A stretch of 64,000 bases of DNA from Verrucomicrobiales bacterium (GTDB lineage: Bacteria; Verrucomicrobiota; Verrucomicrobiia; Limisphaerales; JAYPXF01), in NCBI GenBank assembly GCA_002715965.1, contig PBAL01000020.1:98861-162860 (forward strand). Reading direction: 5' to 3'. Below are positions 1 to 8,462 of the stretch, piece by piece. Under the pieces are notes generated by a model that did no database searches, was not told where the DNA came from, and worked only from the letters and a program-made list of their open reading frames with translations. Each line of letters starts with the position of its first letter. The stretch's first letter is position 1. The position numbers were made by a program, and so were the translations under genes.

Positions 1-81
1 CTCTGCCGCATTCGACGCCGTCAACGCGCACGATAAAAGCCACACGCCGACAATCGATATGCGCAGGTTGGTCTTCAGCAT
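1..81 (-). CDS. N-terminal fragment of a secreted protein (runs off window start)
   Basis: Reading the minus strand from an ATG at 79-81 gives 27 open codons to the window edge. They begin MLKTNLRISIVGVWLLSC and continue to an Ala/Ser-rich stretch ending in Ala-Ala-Glu. This is a typical signal peptide: a basic N-region, a hydrophobic core and an AxA-like cleavage region. The start lies 19 bases downstream of the stop of the cysteine hydrolase on the same strand, so the two are probably co-transcribed. The mature protein is outside the window and cannot be identified. Confidence 0.6.
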   Translation of the reverse strand, partial: MLKTNLRISIVGVWLLSCALTASNAAE

Positions 82-100
82 TGTCAGCACGTTGAACAGG

Positions 101-991
101 TTACAGGGCACGCGATTTCGCACGTTTGTCTTCCTGGAATCGAAACGGTCTCTTACCGGTGATGTCCTGGCTGGTGAAGGTGGGACACCAGAACTTTTCG
201 ACGTGGCCGATGACGAGATCGGTGCCGGTGAAATGATCGACGCCAGGGGGACGCTCGGGATTATACATCGTGTCGGTCAGGTCGCGCATCAGGGCGACGT
301 TCTTGCCGAGCTTCACCATCTGGCGAATCGCGAAGGGGCGTCCCAACACGCACATGTTCAAGTGCACGCCGCAGAGGATCACGTTGTCGATGCCGCGGGC
401 GGCGAGCAGGTTGACCGTCTCCTGCCCGTTGTCGGTGATCGCGTCTCCGGGGGCGATATTGATCAACGCGATCTGGCGGGTCCATGCTTCGCGGATTTCG
501 CACTTCGGCTCCTGGCAGCTGCAGCCCATGTCCGAGTCGTCGATGGGAAGCACGCCTTCGAATTTGGGATCCGTCCAGCACCAGAACGTGCCCCAACGCG
601 GCTTCGTGGACAGCGGAATCGGCGCTTTGGCAAAGGGTGCGTCTTTGGCCAATTGACGCTGCGGTGTTCGGTCGTAGAAGCTGACCACACTGCTGGGCGC
701 GTGGATGATGAACAGGCCCTGCTCACGCGCGACCCTCACGGTTTCATTGAGATGCGGCGCCATCTCGACCACGCGGCGCGCCGCCGACTTGCACCAATGA
801 TCGTCCCACATATCGCAGATGATCAGCGCCGTCTTCTTCGGATCCCACTTCGCGACGGTTGCCGTCTCTTTGCTGGAATCCTTCGACAGCGAGCGCAGGT
901 TCAGTTTCAAGGCTGGGTCGGCCGCTTCGGTCACGGTCGGGATCGAAGCGCAGAGCACGACGAGCATCAAGAGAATTGGGGGTGTCTTCAT
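101..991 (-). CDS. Secreted isochorismatase-family cysteine hydrolase
   Basis: This 296-residue protein starts with a signal peptide (about residues 1-23), so it probably acts in the periplasm. The isochorismatase-like fold is recognisable. A hydrophobic strand ends in the catalytic Asp (Asp60, in ALIICDMWDDHW), and the nucleophile strand is VILCGVHLNMCVLGRP with Cys213 as the expected nucleophile. Known family members hydrolyse amides (nicotinamidase, N-carbamoylsarcosine amidase) or the isochorismate vinyl ether; the substrate here cannot be read from the sequence. A small Cys cluster near residues 156-163 (GCSCQEPKC) is unusual for the family and could bind metal or form disulfides. Another secreted protein follows on the same strand. 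The family call is firm; the function is not. Confidence 0.85.
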   Translation of the reverse strand: MKTPPILLMLVVLCASIPTVTEAADPALKLNLRSLSKDSSKETATVAKWDPKKTALIICDMWDDHWCKSAARRVVEMAPHLNETVRVAREQGLFIIHAPSSVVSFYDRTPQRQLAKDAPFAKAPIPLSTKPRWGTFWCWTDPKFEGVLPIDDSDMGCSCQEPKCEIREAWTRQIALINIAPGDAITDNGQETVNLLAARGIDNVILCGVHLNMCVLGRPFAIRQMVKLGKNVALMRDLTDTMYNPERPPGVDHFTGTDLVIGHVEKFWCPTFTSQDITGKRPFRFQEDKRAKSRAL

Positions 992-1226
992 GCATCGAGG
1001 CTAGGACATGGTCGGCGAGAACGGCAGTCAAAATCAGATTCTTCGACACTTCCGGCGGGTAATGGCCGAATGAACGCCAAGCATCAAAACGCAAATCTCA
1101 AACAATCGATGAACCAAGATCTGCGTCACTTGGCGTTGCGATTATTGGAACTCAGTCAATTTGGCTATCTGCGATCAATATTTGGGCAAATTGTCCAAAG
1201 TGGCTGCAGTCTGTCGCGTCCGCAGC

Positions 1227-1742
1227 ATGTCGGCGTCATCAAACCTGAAAAACGTTCTCATTGTCGACGACCACGATGTTGTTCGTGCGGGGTTGCGTCG
1301 CATCATTTCGAGGGAGTTCGAAGGCCTGGCATTCGAAGAAGCTGGGGACAGTGAAGAACTGTTCGATCGCTTGAAGGATTTTCCCGCAGATATCGTCATC
1401 TCCGACATCAAGATGCCCGGCCGCAACGGCATCGATTGCTTGAAGGACATCAAGGGGGATCACCCTGATCTGCCGGTGATCGTGCTGACCGCGTTTCCCG
1501 AATCCGAGTACGGCGCACGGTCGATGGAGGCCGGGGCCTCTGGCTTTATCAACAAGGAGAACGTTAAACGCGAGCTCCCGGCTGCGATCCTCCTGCTCGT
1601 ACTCTGTGCGCGCGCTATTGCAGCCGCATCCGGCGATCTGGTGGCGGAGAGGATTCGTGCCGAGTGCGGTCGTTTGCTCGAAAAGTTCCTATATGCGTCA
1701 GGAAGAGCCCGCCTCGTCAGCAAGTTTCTTGAAGGCTCTTAG
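1227..1742 (+). CDS. Response regulator receiver protein, NarL type, lacking its DNA-binding domain
   Basis: Starting at the ATG at 1227, this is a 171-residue protein. The receiver domain (about residues 8-125) is intact: acidic pair Asp14/Asp15, phospho-acceptor Asp60 (ISDIKMPG), the Thr/Ser switch in VLTAF and Lys110 in GFINKENV. These features and the spacing resemble NarL/FixJ regulators. Such proteins normally end in a LuxR-type helix-turn-helix for about 210 residues. Here the segment after residue 125 has no recognisable HTH, and the gene ends by overlapping the 3' end of convergent mntR by 45 bases. It could be a decayed gene or a stand-alone receiver. The 235-base gap upstream has a 7-bp inverted repeat (CAATTTG at 1157, CAAATTG at 1187). 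No cognate kinase is visible. Confidence 0.75.
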   Translation: MSASSNLKNVLIVDDHDVVRAGLRRIISREFEGLAFEEAGDSEELFDRLKDFPADIVISDIKMPGRNGIDCLKDIKGDHPDLPVIVLTAFPESEYGARSMEAGASGFINKENVKRELPAAILLLVLCARAIAAASGDLVAERIRAECGRLLEKFLYASGRARLVSKFLEGS

Positions 1743-2153
1743 CGTCTCCGGGCTGCAGTGATGTTCGATCCCCTCGGTGTCGCGCGAGGCAATCTTGTGC
1801 GAGAGACCGAGCGAAAGCAGAAAGCGATAGACTGTCTCGTGGCGTGCCTTGCACTGCTCGGCGAGTTCTCGACCCGAGTTGGTCAGGAAAATGGAGCGAT
1901 ATTTTTCAGACGTGACGAGACCGGCTTTCTGCAGGCGTGCGATCGTATTGTTCACGGTTGCCGGGGTGACCGCGAACAGCCGGGCCAGGTCAGTGACGCG
2001 CGCTTCGCGATGTTCATCAATCAGGTCGGCGATGGCCTCCACGTAATCTTCCGCCAGCTCTGTCGCATGCTCCTCGCGGGTGCGGGTCATGTTCTCGGCT
2101 ACGTGCTCTTCATTGAGTCGAATGGCCTGGCTTGGAGATTCGTTCTTGGGCAT
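1698..2153 (-). CDS. mntR: Manganese-responsive DtxR-family repressor MntR
   Basis: The 151-residue protein aligns by eye along its full length with enterobacterial MntR. It has an N-terminal tail and then a winged helix-turn-helix (about residues 50-95, including TDLARLFAVTPATVNNTI). A helical dimerisation/metal domain follows, carrying RHETVYRFL and DTEGIEHHCSPE. The Glu/His residues in these motifs correspond to metal ligands of MntR. MntR binds Mn(II) and represses Mn uptake genes. The gene is divergent from a TonB-dependent receptor, and two palindromes of the DtxR/MntR operator style lie between them, so autoregulation and control of the receptor are likely. Its 3' end overlaps the convergent response-regulator gene by 45 bases. 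Metal specificity (Mn versus Fe) is inferred from the family resemblance. Confidence 0.9.
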   Translation of the reverse strand: MPKNESPSQAIRLNEEHVAENMTRTREEHATELAEDYVEAIADLIDEHREARVTDLARLFAVTPATVNNTIARLQKAGLVTSEKYRSIFLTNSGRELAEQCKARHETVYRFLLSLGLSHKIASRDTEGIEHHCSPETLRAFKKLADEAGSS

Positions 2154-2166
2154 TGCAGCAATATTT

Positions 2167-2218
2167 TTAGCACATGCTAACTTGACATGGCAATGATCAT
2201 AAATTTAGTCTGTGCTAA
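2167..2218. promoter_or_regulatory. Probable MntR operators and promoter between mntR and the TonB receptor
   Basis: Two related 14-bp palindromes lie 38 bp apart, centre to centre. TTAGCACATGCTAA (2167-2180) is perfect and TTAGTCTGTGCTAA (2205-2218) is imperfect. A TTGACA -35-like hexamer sits at 2182-2187, and a weak -10 would fall about 17 bases downstream, inside the second palindrome. The TTAG...CTAA form resembles DtxR-family operators, and the divergent neighbour is MntR. The inference is that Mn-loaded MntR blocks both directions. Confidence 0.7.
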
Positions 2219-4461
2219 TAAATTCAAAGGCAGCTAATATTTCAAAGCACAGCAAGCAAGTTCGACTCGGAAAGAAACGCCCACTGGGGCCGTGGATTGT
2301 CACGGCAATTGCAGCCGCGATGGTGCCGGTCGGTGCCCAGGATGCCCCGTCGGGTGGCGCGGGAACAAAGGCTCCGGAAATGTCGCTCGGTCCGATTGTG
2401 ATTACCGGCACTCGAACTGAGCGAAATATTCTGGACGTGCCTGTCCGGACTGAACTGATCACAGCTGAGGAGATTGATCTGACCAGTTCCCTGAAGCTCG
2501 CCGACATCGTGGAGTACCAGCCCGGTCTGCGCGTGGAGAGCAATTGCCAGAATTGCAACACATCCGAGATCCGCATGCTGGGTTTGCAACAGCGTTACAT
2601 TGCGGTTCTGACCGATGGCATGCCGATGTTTTCGGGATTGGCCGGGGTTTACGGGATCGAACAGATTCCCACCGGGACGATCGAGCAGATCGAAGTAGTG
2701 AAGGGGGGCGGTTCCACGCTTTACGGACCCAATGCGGTGGCTGGGGTGGTGAACATTATCCCCAAGAAGCCGACCCACACGCATGTTCGATTGGATAGTC
2801 AGTACAGTTTCATGGAAGGCGACCAGAGTGGTACGCGGCCCAACACCGATCTCACCGGTGTCTTCGAACACGCGAGCAAGGACCAGAAATGGGGGGTGCT
2901 CGCCTACGGCCTGCAGAACTATGTCCAGGGCGTTGATGTGACCGAGGATGAATTCACTGAAGTGACGCGCCGCGATCTTTACGGGGGTGGAATTCGACTT
3001 ACCTACGATCCATCCGATTCGGTCGCGATCGCGTTCGATTACCTGATCACGAATGAAGAGCGGCGCGGTGGTGAGGACGACGAGGCCTTGGGCATCCCGG
3101 CCAACGAGGCCTTCACCACTGAAGAACTGAAGAGCACGCGACATGTGGGAATTGCGACTTTGAAGCACAGTGTCTCGGAGAACTTCGATTATCAGGCAGG
3201 CCTGTCGTTGGCTTACACGGGAAGGGACAGCTACTACGGTGGTGTCGCAGTGTTCGGCCATCCCGACGCGGGTGTGAATGCCCGCCTTGCAACTCGCTTT
3301 CCGGGTGTTGCGATTACGGCGCCGATCGCCGGTTGGACACCTGGTCTGGGATTTGGCGAAACGGAGAATCTGCTGACCACGCTCGACATCAGCGCAAACA
3401 GCTACCTCACGGACAGTCATACGCTGACCTACGGATTCCAGACGCGAATGGAGTCCATTGAAGATGTTAGCGGCTTGGGTCGAACCGTCGACGATCAATA
3501 CGACAACTTCGGTCTTTACGCCCAGCACAGCTGGATCATGAGCGAAGAGTGGGAAGTGATCTGGGGCCTGCGGGGCGACAAGCATTCCAAGGTGCCCGAC
3601 CCGATCGTATCGCCCAGGGCCGCGGTCAAGTTCAGTCCGGGCGCCGATCTAGATTGGCGTTTTTCGGCGTCCACCGGTTTTCGCGCGCCGGAGGTCTTCG
3701 ATGAAGACCTGCACATCGCCAATGTGGGGGGCGAAGTAGAAGTGGTGACGCTCAGTCCAAACCTGACCGAGGAACGATCGCTCTCCTTTGCCTTCGGCCC
3801 GAACTGGAGGATCGACAAGCAGTGGACCTTCGACGGCAGTCTTTTTTACACCAAATTGAGCGACACCTTCCTGAACGATCCTTCGACTGACATCGCCGGA
3901 ACCCCGGTCATCGAATCCACGAAGATCAATTCCGGTTCCGCGCAGATCTACGGCGTGGAACTCAATCTCTCCTATTCCATTGGCAACTATGCCGCGGAGA
4001 TCGGCTACATCGAGCAACGCTCGGAATACGGCTCACCCCAATTGCTCATCGGCGAACCCGGTAACGCGGTCGACAACCCGATCTTTTCTGAGGCCTTCGA
4101 ACGCACGCCCAACCGCTACGGCGTGATGAAGCTGAGCTATGACAACAGCCAATGGGCGGGATACGTGGCCGGCAAGCTTACCGGACGAATGTCCGCCCCG
4201 CATGTGAACAGCGTTCCGACGACCGGCGCGCAGATCAACAACACGCTGGACGTTTCTCCGAACTTCTTCGTCATCGACATCGGCCTCAGCCACACCTGGG
4301 CTCTGGGCGATCACAAAGACCTCACGGTCAGCTTTGCGATCAAGAATCTTTTCGACGAGTTTCAGGATGATCTCGACAACGGTCCGTACCGCGATGCTGC
4401 CTACGTCCTCGGACCGCGATTTCCTCGGACCTACTTTGCGGGCCTGACCCTGGAGTTCTGA
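2212..4461 (+). CDS. TonB-dependent outer-membrane receptor (probably MntR-controlled)
   Basis: The roughly 749-residue receptor has a signal peptide (KKRPLGPWIVTAIAAAMV region), a plug domain and a beta barrel. The plug begins near PIVITGTRTERNILDVPV and includes GSTLYGPNAVAGVVNII, and the barrel ends in an aromatic residue (AGLTLEF). An NCQNCN pair in the plug is seen in other receptors of this type. TonB receptors take up metal chelates, cobalamin or oligosaccharides. The MntR operators upstream point to a metal, probably manganese. The start is uncertain: the only in-frame conventional start before the signal peptide is GTG at 2212, inside the second operator and close to the predicted transcription start. 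An ATT codon at 2239 follows an AAAGG sequence. The downstream thioredoxin gene overlaps by one base. Confidence 0.9.
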   Translation: MLINSKAANISKHSKQVRLGKKRPLGPWIVTAIAAAMVPVGAQDAPSGGAGTKAPEMSLGPIVITGTRTERNILDVPVRTELITAEEIDLTSSLKLADIVEYQPGLRVESNCQNCNTSEIRMLGLQQRYIAVLTDGMPMFSGLAGVYGIEQIPTGTIEQIEVVKGGGSTLYGPNAVAGVVNIIPKKPTHTHVRLDSQYSFMEGDQSGTRPNTDLTGVFEHASKDQKWGVLAYGLQNYVQGVDVTEDEFTEVTRRDLYGGGIRLTYDPSDSVAIAFDYLITNEERRGGEDDEALGIPANEAFTTEELKSTRHVGIATLKHSVSENFDYQAGLSLAYTGRDSYYGGVAVFGHPDAGVNARLATRFPGVAITAPIAGWTPGLGFGETENLLTTLDISANSYLTDSHTLTYGFQTRMESIEDVSGLGRTVDDQYDNFGLYAQHSWIMSEEWEVIWGLRGDKHSKVPDPIVSPRAAVKFSPGADLDWRFSASTGFRAPEVFDEDLHIANVGGEVEVVTLSPNLTEERSLSFAFGPNWRIDKQWTFDGSLFYTKLSDTFLNDPSTDIAGTPVIESTKINSGSAQIYGVELNLSYSIGNYAAEIGYIEQRSEYGSPQLLIGEPGNAVDNPIFSEAFERTPNRYGVMKLSYDNSQWAGYVAGKLTGRMSAPHVNSVPTTGAQINNTLDVSPNFFVIDIGLSHTWALGDHKDLTVSFAIKNLFDEFQDDLDNGPYRDAAYVLGPRFPRTYFAGLTLEF

Positions 4462-4985
4462 TGAAGGCGATCTTCCCGCTTGCTGCGTTCGCCCTGATCG
4501 CCAACACGACGACTGGCGCCGAATCAAAACGACCATCACTGCCGAACAACGAAGTCAAGACTCTCGCGGGCAAGGCGTGGAGAATTGCCGATCAGAAGGG
4601 AAAGGTGGTCGTGCTGGATTTCTGGTCACTGAACTGCCGTCCCTGCCTGGCAATGGTTCCCCGGACCCGCCGACTGAATGGCGACTGGCAGGAGCGCAAA
4701 GACATCGTCCTCCTCGGAGTTCCGACGGACGACAACCTCATCCAGATCCGTCGTCATGTGAAACGCAACCGCATGAACTGGTCGCAATTGGTGGGACAGA
4801 AAGGCAGCGCCATGAGCGCATTGGCCGCGCCTCTTGGCGTAAAGGTCATGCCCACACCGAACTTCTGGATCATCGACCCCGATGGGGGAATCGTGGCCAG
4901 CACAGCGGATGCCGAAAAGGCTCGGAAAGTTGCCGAGGCGGTGGCGAGGCTTCTTCGGGAGAAGAGTAACGCTCATCCGAACTGA
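4461..4985 (+). CDS. TlpA/ResA-like secreted thioredoxin-family protein
   Basis: This 174-residue protein has a short signal peptide (about residues 1-19). A thioredoxin fold follows, with the active-site motif NCRPC in FWSLNCRPCLAMVP and a cis-Pro loop (VMPTPNFWIID). These features fit the TlpA/ResA/AhpC-TSA redox family, which works outside the cytoplasmic membrane. It is translationally coupled to the TonB receptor (TGATG overlap), so it probably serves the same metal-regulated function, for example reducing a chelate or maintaining receptor cysteines; that role is inference. No terminator is visible directly after it. The following 368-base gap holds only the terminator of the convergent ThuA-like gene. 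Confidence 0.85.
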   Translation: MKAIFPLAAFALIANTTTGAESKRPSLPNNEVKTLAGKAWRIADQKGKVVVLDFWSLNCRPCLAMVPRTRRLNGDWQERKDIVLLGVPTDDNLIQIRRHVKRNRMNWSQLVGQKGSAMSALAAPLGVKVMPTPNFWIIDPDGGIVASTADAEKARKVAEAVARLLREKSNAHPN

Positions 4986-5192
4986 TGTCTTCCCAGGCGA
5001 CTGAGTTACGCCAAACGGCTGTGTGATGTGCCGGCCGGCAGGGAGTTCAGACATCGACATACCGTCAGCGATTTGACCGTGTGTTCTCGCTCACCCCAAC
5101 ACTCCCGCTGGGCTTACCGGGAATGGGGCCAGACTGAGCCAGCTGCCTGGCGCTTGCCTGCGATACACGGAGATCAATCGTAACATGAGAAG

Positions 5193-5216
5193 AGCCCGAC
5201 CGTTTCCGACCGGGCT
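5193..5216 (-). terminator. Terminator of the ThuA-like gene
   Basis: Read on the minus strand, a 10-bp stem (AGCCCGGTCG / CGGTCGGGCT, with two G-U pairs) closes a GAAA tetraloop, followed by a pyrimidine-rich stretch. The wobble pairs form only in minus-strand RNA, which assigns it to the gene ending at 5354. The rest of the gap 4986-5353 shows no gene or repeat. Confidence 0.65.
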
Positions 5217-5353
5217 TCGAAGCGTTGTCTGTTGCACTATTATCGCGTCATACGTGTATTGACGAGTTGCTCTTCATCCTTGTCTCGATCTCACGAATCC
5301 GAAAGACAAGGATTAAGAACCAGGTAAACTGTCATTTTATTGCTGACGGAGTA

Positions 5354-6388
5354 CTACTTGCCTTGGGCGGGAGCAAAGGCTGCCTTGGGTTTGCCGGCCT
5401 TCGCCGTCGGCTCGGCGTCGGCAGCGAGGTCGCCAAGCGCATACTGAATGCCATCGAGCATGTGACGCACGATGTTCGGTTTGGTGAAGGTATCATCGCG
5501 ATGTCCGAAGTTCGTGTAGAACACGCGTCCTCCTTCGAATTCGCGCAGCCACGACACCGGCACCGAACGCGGACCGGGGCCGTATTGTTTCTTGTATTTC
5601 TCGAAGCGCTCGTGATCCATCACCTTGGTGACCGCCTCCTTGCTCATGTCGAGACTGACGAGGATGCGCAGCTTGCCTTCGCCTTCATAGGTCTCGGGCT
5701 TGTACTGGTAGATCTCGTCCGTGTGCCAGAAGCCTTTGCCGTGAAAGGCCTTGTTCAGGACGTGCTTCGGGTCGTCCAGCTTGAAGGCCCACTTGCCGCC
5801 TGCGTTCCAGGGATGCCCGTTGAACTGGCCACCGATCATGGCAGCGCCAAGGCGCCATTTGTAGAAGTTGTCGCCGGCGGCATGAATCCCCGCCACGCCT
5901 TTGCCGGCCTTCATGAAGTCGACGATGGCTCTTCGCTGGCCGTCGCTCTCCAGTTCGAGTCTCGTGGTATTGTTGAAGATAATGGCGTCATATTTCTTCA
6001 GGTTGGCGCGATTGAGATCGGAGTAATCATCGGTGAAATCCGCCTTGAATGCGCCGGTTTTCTCGCCGAGTTCGCCGAGCATGTAGTTGCCTGAAGGAAT
6101 GGAGGTGTGGATGAATCCACCACAACGCCAGAACACCAGCACGCGCCGGTCCTTCTTCGGCTTGGCGGTTGCCTTCTTGGGCAATGCTTCGCGGACCTTC
6201 GCCTTCTGTTGATTATTGAGCGGCTTCAATCGTGCGGCAGCCTTTTCTGCCCAGGTCTGTGGCTGCTTTTTCTTGGCTGCTTGTTTCTTCGCCTTCCTGG
6301 CCGGCTTCTTCTTTTCTGCTGCGAAGTTTTCGGCCGTAGGCAGAAGCAGAGCCGATGCAAGAGTGAGATAGAGAATCGTTTTCTTCAT
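5354..6388 (-). CDS. Secreted ThuA-like domain protein
   Basis: The 344-residue protein has a signal peptide (residues 1-23) and then a strongly basic Lys/Ala linker (about 25-80). A ThuA-like, glutamine-amidotransferase-fold domain follows from VLVFWRCGGFIHTSIP to the end. Diagnostic segments are YDAIIFNNTTRLEL, GKGVAGIHAAGDNFY and the C-terminal VFYTNFGHRDDTF. ThuA-like proteins are abundant in PVC bacteria and are associated with sugar metabolism; no reaction can be assigned from sequence. The basic linker may bind anionic polymers or nucleic acid. It is followed by its own terminator and preceded, 100 bases away, by a Nudix gene on the same strand. Confidence 0.85.
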   Translation of the reverse strand: MKKTILYLTLASALLLPTAENFAAEKKKPARKAKKQAAKKKQPQTWAEKAAARLKPLNNQQKAKVREALPKKATAKPKKDRRVLVFWRCGGFIHTSIPSGNYMLGELGEKTGAFKADFTDDYSDLNRANLKKYDAIIFNNTTRLELESDGQRRAIVDFMKAGKGVAGIHAAGDNFYKWRLGAAMIGGQFNGHPWNAGGKWAFKLDDPKHVLNKAFHGKGFWHTDEIYQYKPETYEGEGKLRILVSLDMSKEAVTKVMDHERFEKYKKQYGPGPRSVPVSWLREFEGGRVFYTNFGHRDDTFTKPNIVRHMLDGIQYALGDLAADAEPTAKAGKPKAAFAPAQGK

Positions 6389-6488
6389 GTCGTCTGGTAA
6401 ATAAAGGTCAGCGAGGTAAGCAAGGGACGCCGGTATGTCGAGGCAAATTCAGCTTCGGATCGCATCGTTGATGCGAACAGCCATCCGC

Positions 6489-6995
6489 TCAACCCCGGTC
6501 GCTCACGCGCAAGGATTCTTCCAGCACCCAATCATTGCGATCTTCGTGACAGTGGCAGTGCGCGGCGAAAAATCCTCCACGGTGCTGCCAAAACCAGGGC
6601 CAGATGCTCTCGCGATCGGAATCAGGAACTTCCAGGGTCTTCACCTGCTCGCGGCTGAAGAACTGGAACGTCCCTTCGCGGTTCGGAGGCGGCAGTTCGT
6701 TTACACGAGGCAGGACTTCGAACAGAAACATCAGCCAGCTGGCCTGACCGAGATAGCCGTATTCGCTGACGATTCCGGTGAGGTGAAGATCTCCGGGCGT
6801 AAGTTTCAGAAGCGTTTCTTCCTCGGCTTCACGGCAGGCGCAGGCATATGGAGATTCGCCAGTCTCGGTCTTGAGCTTTCCGCCCGGAGGACTCCATAGA
6901 CCTTGGTTGGGTTCATGGGCACGCTTCAACAACAGCACCTCGCCGGCCTGGTTGAAGCAGTAGAGGAGCGTGGAGATTTTGTAGGGATAACTCAC
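6489..6995 (-). CDS. Nudix hydrolase
   Basis: This 168-residue cytoplasmic protein carries a Nudix box. The PPGGKLKTETGESPYACACREAEEET segment (about residues 36-61) holds the glycine, the Glu of GES and the REAEEE metal-binding helix. It has a two-residue insertion between GGK and GES compared with the usual box. Nudix enzymes hydrolyse nucleoside diphosphates linked to other groups; an 8-oxo-dGTP or ADP-ribose type substrate is possible but unproven. The start is GTG at 6995, just downstream of the PQQ-propeller gene's stop, so the two are likely co-transcribed. A His/Cys cluster near the C-terminus (AAHCHCHED) is unusual. Confidence 0.85.
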   Translation of the reverse strand: MSYPYKISTLLYCFNQAGEVLLLKRAHEPNQGLWSPPGGKLKTETGESPYACACREAEEETLLKLTPGDLHLTGIVSEYGYLGQASWLMFLFEVLPRVNELPPPNREGTFQFFSREQVKTLEVPDSDRESIWPWFWQHRGGFFAAHCHCHEDRNDWVLEESLRVSDRG

Positions 6996-7010
6996 ACCCG
7001 TGACGGGCGG

Positions 7011-8351
7011 TCACTTGCCGATGCAGAACAGCTCATTGCCCGTGCGAACGAAGAGATTGCCCTGCGAGACAACCACGGACGAACGGAGATTGAGGTCGTC
7101 CTTGCGCCCCATCGCAGCCGCGTGAACCTGCACAAACTTGTCACCGCCGACCTTGGCCACGATGACTTCACCCTTGTGATTCATCATGTAGACATGACCA
7201 TCGGCCACGGTCGGGGAAGCTTCGAACTTGCTGGTGATTCGGCCAAGGCCCTTCATCTTGCCCTTCCAGACAACGCGTCCATTGCGCGGGTTCACACAGA
7301 GGAGAAGGCCACGCCGGTCGTTTACCACGTAGAATTTGCCTTTGTAAAATGCCGGTGTTGGAACGTCCGAACTGATTTCACGATCCGGGCTTATCCACGC
7401 GACGCTGTCATCGCTGAGGCGTGCCTCGCCACCAGCCTTCACCGCGTAGACCGGAGCGCCCTTGGGCGCGCAGGCGAGGAGCACTCCGCCTCCGCTGACC
7501 GGTGAGGGAACCAATCGCCAATGTCCGATGCGGCTTGGATTCCAGGTGCCCCAGCGCCAGAGTTCCTTGCCGTTCTTCGGATCGTGCCCAGTGATGTCAT
7601 CGCCACCCACCAGCACGATTTCTTCGCGACCCTTGTGAACGAAGGGATAAGGGCTGCTGAACGCCTCGCGGGATTCCACCACCGCTTCGCTGGAACGGTA
7701 GACCTTCCACCGGTCTTTGCCGGATTTCGGATCAACGGCGAGGAGGTATGACTTGTTATCCTTGGGCTTGCCGTAACGGGCGCCTTGGAAGCTCACCTGG
7801 ACGTCGCGTTGCAGGACCTGAAAGTAAAGCGTGCCTTCGTGCAGCAAGGGCGAGGAGGACGGCGTCCACTGAATGGAGAACTGTCCGTGCTTGTCCTGAA
7901 GATTGCGCGCCCAGACTTCCTTGCCGCTGAAATCGTAGGCGGCCACTTCACCATTGCCATAGTGGAAGATCACGATTTTGCCGTCGGTCACCGGGGAAGG
8001 CGCGGCAAAGGTGCTGCGCGAATCACGCCGATAGGTGCTGGCGATCTTCTTGTTCCAGAGAATCTTGCCGTTTGTGCGATTCACCGCGATGGCGTGGAGT
8101 GTGTCGCTCTTTTCGTTCGCCGAACTCAGGAAAATATGGTCGCCATGAACGATCGGAGTCGCGGCCGAGATGCCTGGCAGGTCGGCCTTCCACTTCACGT
8201 TCTCCGTGCGGCTGAACTTCGTTGGCAGGTTCTTCTCCGGGCTCGTGCCATTGTGATTTGGTCCGCGCCAGTTGCTCCAATTGGCGGCAGTTGCGCTGAG
8301 CGCGAGGGTGGAAACGCAGGCGACGAGAGGAAGGGCGACAATTCTCTTCAT
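7011..8351 (-). CDS. Secreted PQQ-like beta-propeller protein
   Basis: From the ATG at 8351 the product is 446 residues with a clear signal peptide (MKRIVALPLVACVSTLALSA). After ANWSNWRGPNHNGTSPE, repeated four-stranded blades follow with motifs such as NGKILWNKK, GKEVWARN and NGRVVWKGK. This is the outer-membrane-assembly/PQQ-like propeller common in Planctomycetes and Verrucomicrobia. The longer in-frame extension to 8456 lacks signal character and was not used. The same WRG-type N-terminus is found in the PQQ-WD40 fusion at 36376. No enzymatic residues for quinoprotein catalysis are evident, so a binding or scaffold role is as likely as a dehydrogenase. Confidence 0.85.
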   Translation of the reverse strand: MKRIVALPLVACVSTLALSATAANWSNWRGPNHNGTSPEKNLPTKFSRTENVKWKADLPGISAATPIVHGDHIFLSSANEKSDTLHAIAVNRTNGKILWNKKIASTYRRDSRSTFAAPSPVTDGKIVIFHYGNGEVAAYDFSGKEVWARNLQDKHGQFSIQWTPSSSPLLHEGTLYFQVLQRDVQVSFQGARYGKPKDNKSYLLAVDPKSGKDRWKVYRSSEAVVESREAFSSPYPFVHKGREEIVLVGGDDITGHDPKNGKELWRWGTWNPSRIGHWRLVPSPVSGGGVLLACAPKGAPVYAVKAGGEARLSDDSVAWISPDREISSDVPTPAFYKGKFYVVNDRRGLLLCVNPRNGRVVWKGKMKGLGRITSKFEASPTVADGHVYMMNHKGEVIVAKVGGDKFVQVHAAAMGRKDDLNLRSSVVVSQGNLFVRTGNELFCIGK

Positions 8352-8462
8352 ATTTTTGGGTAAGGTGTGCGCGATGGATAACCGCCTCGCGGGCGGCTGA
8401 CAAGTTGGAAGCAGCGTGAGTTGGGGAAATTCAGTGAATGAACGACCGGTCTGCATTTCCGG

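Noticed and set aside
59..1354. 431-codon plus-strand ORF opposite the cysteine hydrolase
   Set aside because: It is a shadow of the minus-strand gene at 101-991: no family features, and Arg/His-rich translation typical of antisense frames.
2242..3585. 447-codon minus-strand ORF opposite the TonB receptor
   Set aside because: Antisense of a clear receptor; no recognisable domain or signal.
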